A stretch of DNA of 10,325 bases from JBIOJM01 sp044450785 (GTDB lineage Bacteria; Planctomycetota; Planctomycetia; Isosphaerales; Isosphaeraceae), in NCBI GenBank assembly GCA_044450785.1, contig JBIOJM010000357.1, positions 1 through 10,325 of the forward strand. The letters run 5' to 3'. Shown piece after piece: positions 7,058 to 10,325 of this stretch (its first letter is position 1; every line of letters begins with the position of its first letter). The position numbers and the translations under genes were made by a program. Under the pieces are notes generated by a model. It was not told the DNA's origin and ran no database searches. It saw only the letters and a program-made list of their open reading frames with translations.

Positions 7058-8806
7058 CTAGCGCCCTCGGGCGGCGCCATGGGCGACGAACCAGGTATCG
7101 GTGAAACCGGCTGAAACGGGTGTCGCATTCTCGGGCGGCGAGCCCTGGCCCAGCAAGACGCCATGGGCCGGGAGCTTTCCTCCCTTGGCGGCGGTGAAGG
7201 CCGGGACCTGCTCGGCCAGTTCGGCCAGGACCTCGCTCGAGCTGACCGGCCCACCCGGGCGATGCAGCAGGATGGCCAGAATGTCCAGGTCCGGCAGCGA
7301 ACCGTCGCGCGGCGGCAAGGCCGCCTCCGAGTACTGGAGCCGCCCGCCGGCGTTCACGTAGCTGCCCGCCTTCTCGGCGAAGGTCGCGCCGGCCAGCACA
7401 ACGTCGGCTTGGTGCGCCAGCGGCGTGACCGTCGTGTCCTCTACGACCAGCATCTTCACATTCGAGCGTAACGACTCGCTCTCGGTTGCTTCGATCCAGG
7501 GATCGATGGCGTCTGACGCGACGTAAAGGCCCTCGAATTCGCCGGCGGCGGTGCGCCCCAAGAGTTCATCGAATTCAACAACCTTCCCCTCGAATTGCTC
7601 GATGATCGCGGCCACGCCCCGGCGGTTCGGGCACTTCTCGGCATGAATCGTGAACGCGCGCGGCACGACGAAGCTGGTATCGCCGGTCCGGCCCTTGGTC
7701 TGGTCGGGTTGGAACGTCTGATCGATTCCCCGCGCCGGCACCGGTCCCAGCGCCAGCACGTTGGCCGGGTTGAGCTCCTTCAGGTAACGTGCCAGCAAGT
7801 AGGCTTCCTCGACGGTCAAGAACGGTGACAGCATTCCGGCGACGATCCCTCCCCGCCCGGCGATCTCCTTGAAGCCCTGCGCGACGGTCTTGATCGCCTC
7901 GTCGATCGCGACCGGCTGGAGGTCGTCGTTCTTGCGAACGTACATCGCGGCCAAAAGGTTGGGGTCGTTGGCCGTTTTGTAGCTATACCGCCCCTCGTCG
8001 CAAATCCAGTAATCGTTAACATGGGGGTTGTGACGGGGCTTGAACCTCCAGAGAGCACCTCGGTTTTCCTCGGCGCTGATGTTGCAGCCGGTCGAGCACC
8101 GCGTACAGATGCTGTTGTGCTTCGAGAGGAACCAGGCGCGCTGCTTGTGCAGGAAATCCTTGTCCAGCAGGGCGCCGACCGGACAGATGTCGACGACATT
8201 GCCGGCCAGCGGGTTGTCGACGGGCTCACCCGGGAAGATGTCGATCTCCGCGTGGCTGCCGCGCCGCGTCACCTGGAGCTCGCCCGTCTGCGAGATCTCG
8301 CGAGTGAACCGGACGCACCGCGTGCACATGATGCACCGGTCCATGTTGAGCTGGATCAGGTCGGAGACATCCTTGCGCGGATTGACGGTGCGCTCCTCGA
8401 CGAAGCGATGGACCGCCTGGCCGTATCGGAAGCTGTAGTCCTGCAAGCCACACTCGCCGGCCTGGTCGCAGACGGGGCAGTCGAGCGGATGGTTCAAGAG
8501 CAGGTACTCCATGATCATTCGCTGGTGCTCCTTGACCTTGGGGCTGTCGGTCACGAGGACGGTCAGGTCTTTCGCCGGGGTCTGGCAGGCGGGGACCAGC
8601 TTGGGCACCAGCTTGATCTCCCCCGTCTTGGCGTCCTTGCTGCCGGTCTCGATCTCGCACATCCGACAGTTGGCGACGACGGAAAGCGCCGGGTGCCAGC
8701 AGTAGTAGGGGATGTCGATCCCGACTCGCCGGGCCATCTGAATCGCGTTCAGCTTTTCACCGTCGGGGATCTGGTACTCGTTGCGATTGATGATGATGGT
8801 TGCCAT
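7058..8806 (-). CDS. nuoG: NADH-quinone oxidoreductase subunit G (iron-sulfur subunit, short form)
   Basis: This large iron-sulfur subunit of the peripheral arm carries electrons from NuoF/NuoE toward NuoI. The 582 aa contain an N-terminal 2Fe-2S ferredoxin domain (C36, C47, C50, C74), a His-Cys3 cluster (H106, C110, C113, C119), a 4Fe-4S cluster (C158, C161, C164, C208), and C234, C237, C241 and C269. The last set matches the spacing (x2, x3, x27) of the off-pathway N7 cluster of E. coli and Thermus. The remaining about 310 residues are a reduced molybdopterin-oxidoreductase-like domain ending with a recognisable 'YVNAGGRLQ' segment. E. coli NuoG is about 908 aa and Thermus about 783, so this is a short form, but it is intact with a normal stop. 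No clear Shine-Dalgarno precedes the ATG; only GAAG lies nearby. The 40-base gap from nuoF is repeat sequence, so translational coupling is possible. nuoH follows after 81 bases. Confidence 0.95.
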   Translation of the reverse strand: MATIIINRNEYQIPDGEKLNAIQMARRVGIDIPYYCWHPALSVVANCRMCEIETGSKDAKTGEIKLVPKLVPACQTPAKDLTVLVTDSPKVKEHQRMIMEYLLLNHPLDCPVCDQAGECGLQDYSFRYGQAVHRFVEERTVNPRKDVSDLIQLNMDRCIMCTRCVRFTREISQTGELQVTRRGSHAEIDIFPGEPVDNPLAGNVVDICPVGALLDKDFLHKQRAWFLSKHNSICTRCSTGCNISAEENRGALWRFKPRHNPHVNDYWICDEGRYSYKTANDPNLLAAMYVRKNDDLQPVAIDEAIKTVAQGFKEIAGRGGIVAGMLSPFLTVEEAYLLARYLKELNPANVLALGPVPARGIDQTFQPDQTKGRTGDTSFVVPRAFTIHAEKCPNRRGVAAIIEQFEGKVVEFDELLGRTAAGEFEGLYVASDAIDPWIEATESESLRSNVKMLVVEDTTVTPLAHQADVVLAGATFAEKAGSYVNAGGRLQYSEAALPPRDGSLPDLDILAILLHRPGGPVSSSEVLAELAEQVPAFTAAKGGKLPAHGVLLGQGSPPENATPVSAGFTDTWFVAHGAARGR

Positions 8807-8817
8807 TGGCTTCAGTT

Positions 8818-8852
8818 GTTAGTGTTCAGTGTTCGGCGTTAAGTGTTCAGTG
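8818..8852. repeat. Short imperfect direct repeat in the nuoF-nuoG junction
   Basis: Two near-identical copies occur on the plus strand: gttagtgttcagtg at 8818-8831 and gttaagtgttcagtg at 8838-8852, about 20 bases apart. Further related fragments flank them (ttcagttgtt at 8811-8820 and ggtcagtgag at 8852-8861). Read on the minus strand it is a string of CACTGA/ACACT words. The nuoF stop (TGA at 8847-8849) lies inside the second copy, and the final NuoF codons for Thr-Asp-His are made of the same words. The block fills nearly all of the 40-base gap to nuoG. Confidence 0.7.
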
Positions 8853-10247
8853 GTCAGTGAGAGCGGGGGCGCGGCCGGGGCCTGGAGCGGTGAGAACGGG
8901 GAGCCACGTCACGTCGAGGTCGGTTTCGGCTCGGGTCCCCTGCGCGATTTTTTCCTGGAGAGGTGTGACCGTTGCTCCATCACTCTGGTGTTCGCGGATG
9001 TAGTCCTCGAGCTCGCCGCGGAACTTGCCCACGGCATTCTTGATCGGCCAGGCCGCGCCGTCGGCCAGGCCGCAGATGGTGGTCCCGGGCATGATCCCCA
9101 TGTTGGTGGCCAGGTTGAGCATGATATCGAGGTCCTCGAGTCGGCCGCCGCCGGCTTTGATCCGCATCATCGTCTTGTAGAACCAGGTCGTCCCCTCGCG
9201 GCAGGGGGTGCACTGGCCGCAGCTCTCGTGCGCGAAGAATCGGCAGGTGTTGTACAGGTAGTCGACGATGCTGGTCTGATCGTCGATCACGGTCACGGCG
9301 GCCGTGCCAAGCCCCAGGCACCCCGGCTTGCGCAGGCTCTCGAAGTCCAGTGGTGTGTCGAGCTCGCCGGCGGCGAGGAGGCCCATGCTGATCCCGCCCG
9401 GCACCGCTGCCTTGGCCTTCCGGCCCTGCCAGACCCCGCCGGCATGTTCGTCGATCAAGGCGCGGCAGGTGATCCCCAGCGGCAGCTCGACGCACACTTG
9501 CTTGTTCACGTGGCCCGATACGCAATACAGCTTGGGCCCGTAGCTCTTGGGCGTCCCGATCGACTTGAACCAGGTTATGCCGCGCTCGACGATATGTGGA
9601 ACACAGCACAGGGTCTCGACGTTGTTCACGACGGTCGGCTTGCGAAAAGCGCCTTCGATGGCCGGAAACGGCGGCTTGATCCGCGGCCAGCCCCGCTTCC
9701 CCTCGAGGCTCTCGATCAACCCGGTCTCCTCGCCGCAGATGTAGGCCCCCGCCCCGCGATGGGTCCACACGTCGAGGTTGAATCCGCTCCCGTAGATGTT
9801 CTTGCCCAGGTGGCCGGCGGCCCGGGCCTCCTCGAGGGCTGCCTGGAGCACACGAAAAGCGCGGATGTATTCGAAGCGCAGGTAGATGTAAGCCGTCGTC
9901 GCCCGGGTCGCGAAGCAGGCGATCAGGATTCCCTCCAGCAGTTGGTGTGGGTCCTTCTCCATCAGCAGGCGGTTGTTGAACGTGGCCGGCTCGCTCTCGT
10001 CGGCGTTGACGCACATCAGCGTTTCCTTCCGGTCCCTGGGAAGGAACGTCCATTTCAGTCCGCAGGGGAAGCCGGCGCCCCCGCGGCCGCGCAGCTCCGA
10101 GTCCTTGACGAGCGTCACGACGGCCTCGGGATCGCTCGCGAGCGCCTTTCTTGCAGCCTGGTAACCACCGCGCGACTCATACACCTTGAGCGTATGGCCG
10201 TCGGGTACGTTCCAGTTGCGGGAGAGGACGGGTTCAAAGGTTGGCAT
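8847..10247 (-). CDS. nuoF: NADH-quinone oxidoreductase subunit F (NADH- and FMN-binding)
   Basis: This subunit oxidises NADH at the tip of the peripheral (cytoplasmic) arm of complex I and passes electrons through FMN to a 4Fe-4S cluster (N3). Numbered from the ATG at 10247 (466 aa), the glycine-rich motif GRGGAGFP lies at about 54-61, NADESEP at 81-87 and GAGAYICGEETGLIESLEG at 165-183; these form the FMN/NADH pocket of the family. The N3 ligands are C343, C346 and C349 (ESCGQCTPC) with C392. Length is close to the usual 430-450 aa, plus about 45 polar residues at the C-terminus. An in-frame GTG at 10265 would add six residues, but the ribosome-binding site AAGGAG lies inside that stretch, nine bases before the ATG, so the ATG is preferred. 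It is the first gene of the block; nuoG follows after 40 bases. The stop codon lies within a short repeat. Confidence 0.96.
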   Translation of the reverse strand: MPTFEPVLSRNWNVPDGHTLKVYESRGGYQAARKALASDPEAVVTLVKDSELRGRGGAGFPCGLKWTFLPRDRKETLMCVNADESEPATFNNRLLMEKDPHQLLEGILIACFATRATTAYIYLRFEYIRAFRVLQAALEEARAAGHLGKNIYGSGFNLDVWTHRGAGAYICGEETGLIESLEGKRGWPRIKPPFPAIEGAFRKPTVVNNVETLCCVPHIVERGITWFKSIGTPKSYGPKLYCVSGHVNKQVCVELPLGITCRALIDEHAGGVWQGRKAKAAVPGGISMGLLAAGELDTPLDFESLRKPGCLGLGTAAVTVIDDQTSIVDYLYNTCRFFAHESCGQCTPCREGTTWFYKTMMRIKAGGGRLEDLDIMLNLATNMGIMPGTTICGLADGAAWPIKNAVGKFRGELEDYIREHQSDGATVTPLQEKIAQGTRAETDLDVTWLPVLTAPGPGRAPALTDH

Positions 10248-10256
10248 CGCGACAAT

Positions 10257-10262
10257 CTCCTT
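10257..10262 (-). promoter_or_regulatory. Ribosome-binding site of nuoF
   Basis: The minus strand reads AAGGAG here, a strong Shine-Dalgarno match, nine bases upstream of the ATG at 10245-10247. It decides between the two in-frame starts. The upstream GTG at 10263-10265 has no comparable site before it and would place this sequence inside the coding region. Confidence 0.8.
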
Positions 10263-10302
10263 CACCGGCGATCGAAAGACCGCGCGGCCGAGCGATCCTT
10301 TT

Positions 10303-10323
10303 CCCCCCCTTGCGAAGGGGGGG
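10303..10323. repeat. C7/G7 palindrome upstream of nuoF
   Basis: Seven C, then TT, a GCG loop, AA and seven G form a perfect 9-bp stem with a 3-base loop, about 56 bases upstream of the nuoF start. On the minus strand the stem is followed by AAAA, not a U-run. On the plus strand the T-run precedes the stem, and the bases after it are cut off by the window edge. A canonical terminator is therefore not supported. It most resembles a REP-type dispersed palindrome or a processing/stability hairpin between nuoE (expected just upstream) and nuoF. Structure is seen; role is inferred. Confidence 0.65.
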
Positions 10324-10325
10324 CC

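Noticed and set aside
10248..10265. GTG start for NuoF at 10265
   Set aside because: The AAGGAG ribosome-binding site lies inside this stretch, correctly spaced for the ATG at 10247.
1..10325. A previously undescribed biological system
   Set aside because: Every gene is a recognisable complex I subunit in canonical order with its key residues; no extra gene, mobile element, RNA gene or defence-type component is present in the gaps, all of which are 112 bases or shorter.

Overview
The window is one uninterrupted block of eight genes, all on the minus strand, encoding subunits of respiratory complex I (NADH:quinone oxidoreductase, NDH-1). Reading from high to low coordinates, which is the direction of transcription, the order is nuoF, nuoG, nuoH, nuoI, nuoJ, nuoK, nuoL, nuoM. 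This is the canonical bacterial nuo order. nuoE would be expected just beyond position 10325 and nuoN just beyond position 1. nuoM runs off the low-coordinate edge; the other seven genes are complete.

The modules of the enzyme appear in order. nuoF and nuoG (about 10.25-7.06 kb) encode the NADH-oxidising arm, carrying FMN and iron-sulfur clusters. nuoH and nuoI (6.98-5.31 kb) encode the quinone-site membrane anchor and the two-cluster ferredoxin subunit that link the arm to the membrane. nuoJ and nuoK (5.23-3.80 kb) and nuoL and nuoM (3.76 kb to the edge) form the proton-pumping membrane arm. The key charged residues expected in K, L and M, and the cluster cysteines in F, G and I, can all be read, so the enzyme looks functional. 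Gaps between genes are 31-112 bases. I see no convincing internal terminator, and ribosome-binding sites precede most starts, so one polycistronic transcript is likely.

The DNA is GC-rich. Several subunits differ in size from E. coli: NuoG is short (582 aa), NuoJ has an extra N-terminal membrane hairpin (277 aa), NuoK has a long hydrophilic tail (161 aa), and NuoL has a His-rich loop. Together with short repeats in two junctions and a C7/G7 palindrome, this pattern made me think of a planctomycete (Isosphaeraceae/Gemmataceae-like). That is an impression, not something I could test.

I found no undescribed system. The items worth a second look are the intergenic repeats that supply the stop codons of nuoJ and nuoF, and the lineage-type extensions and reductions of NuoG, J, K, L and M. 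No stretch longer than about 112 bases lacks a gene.
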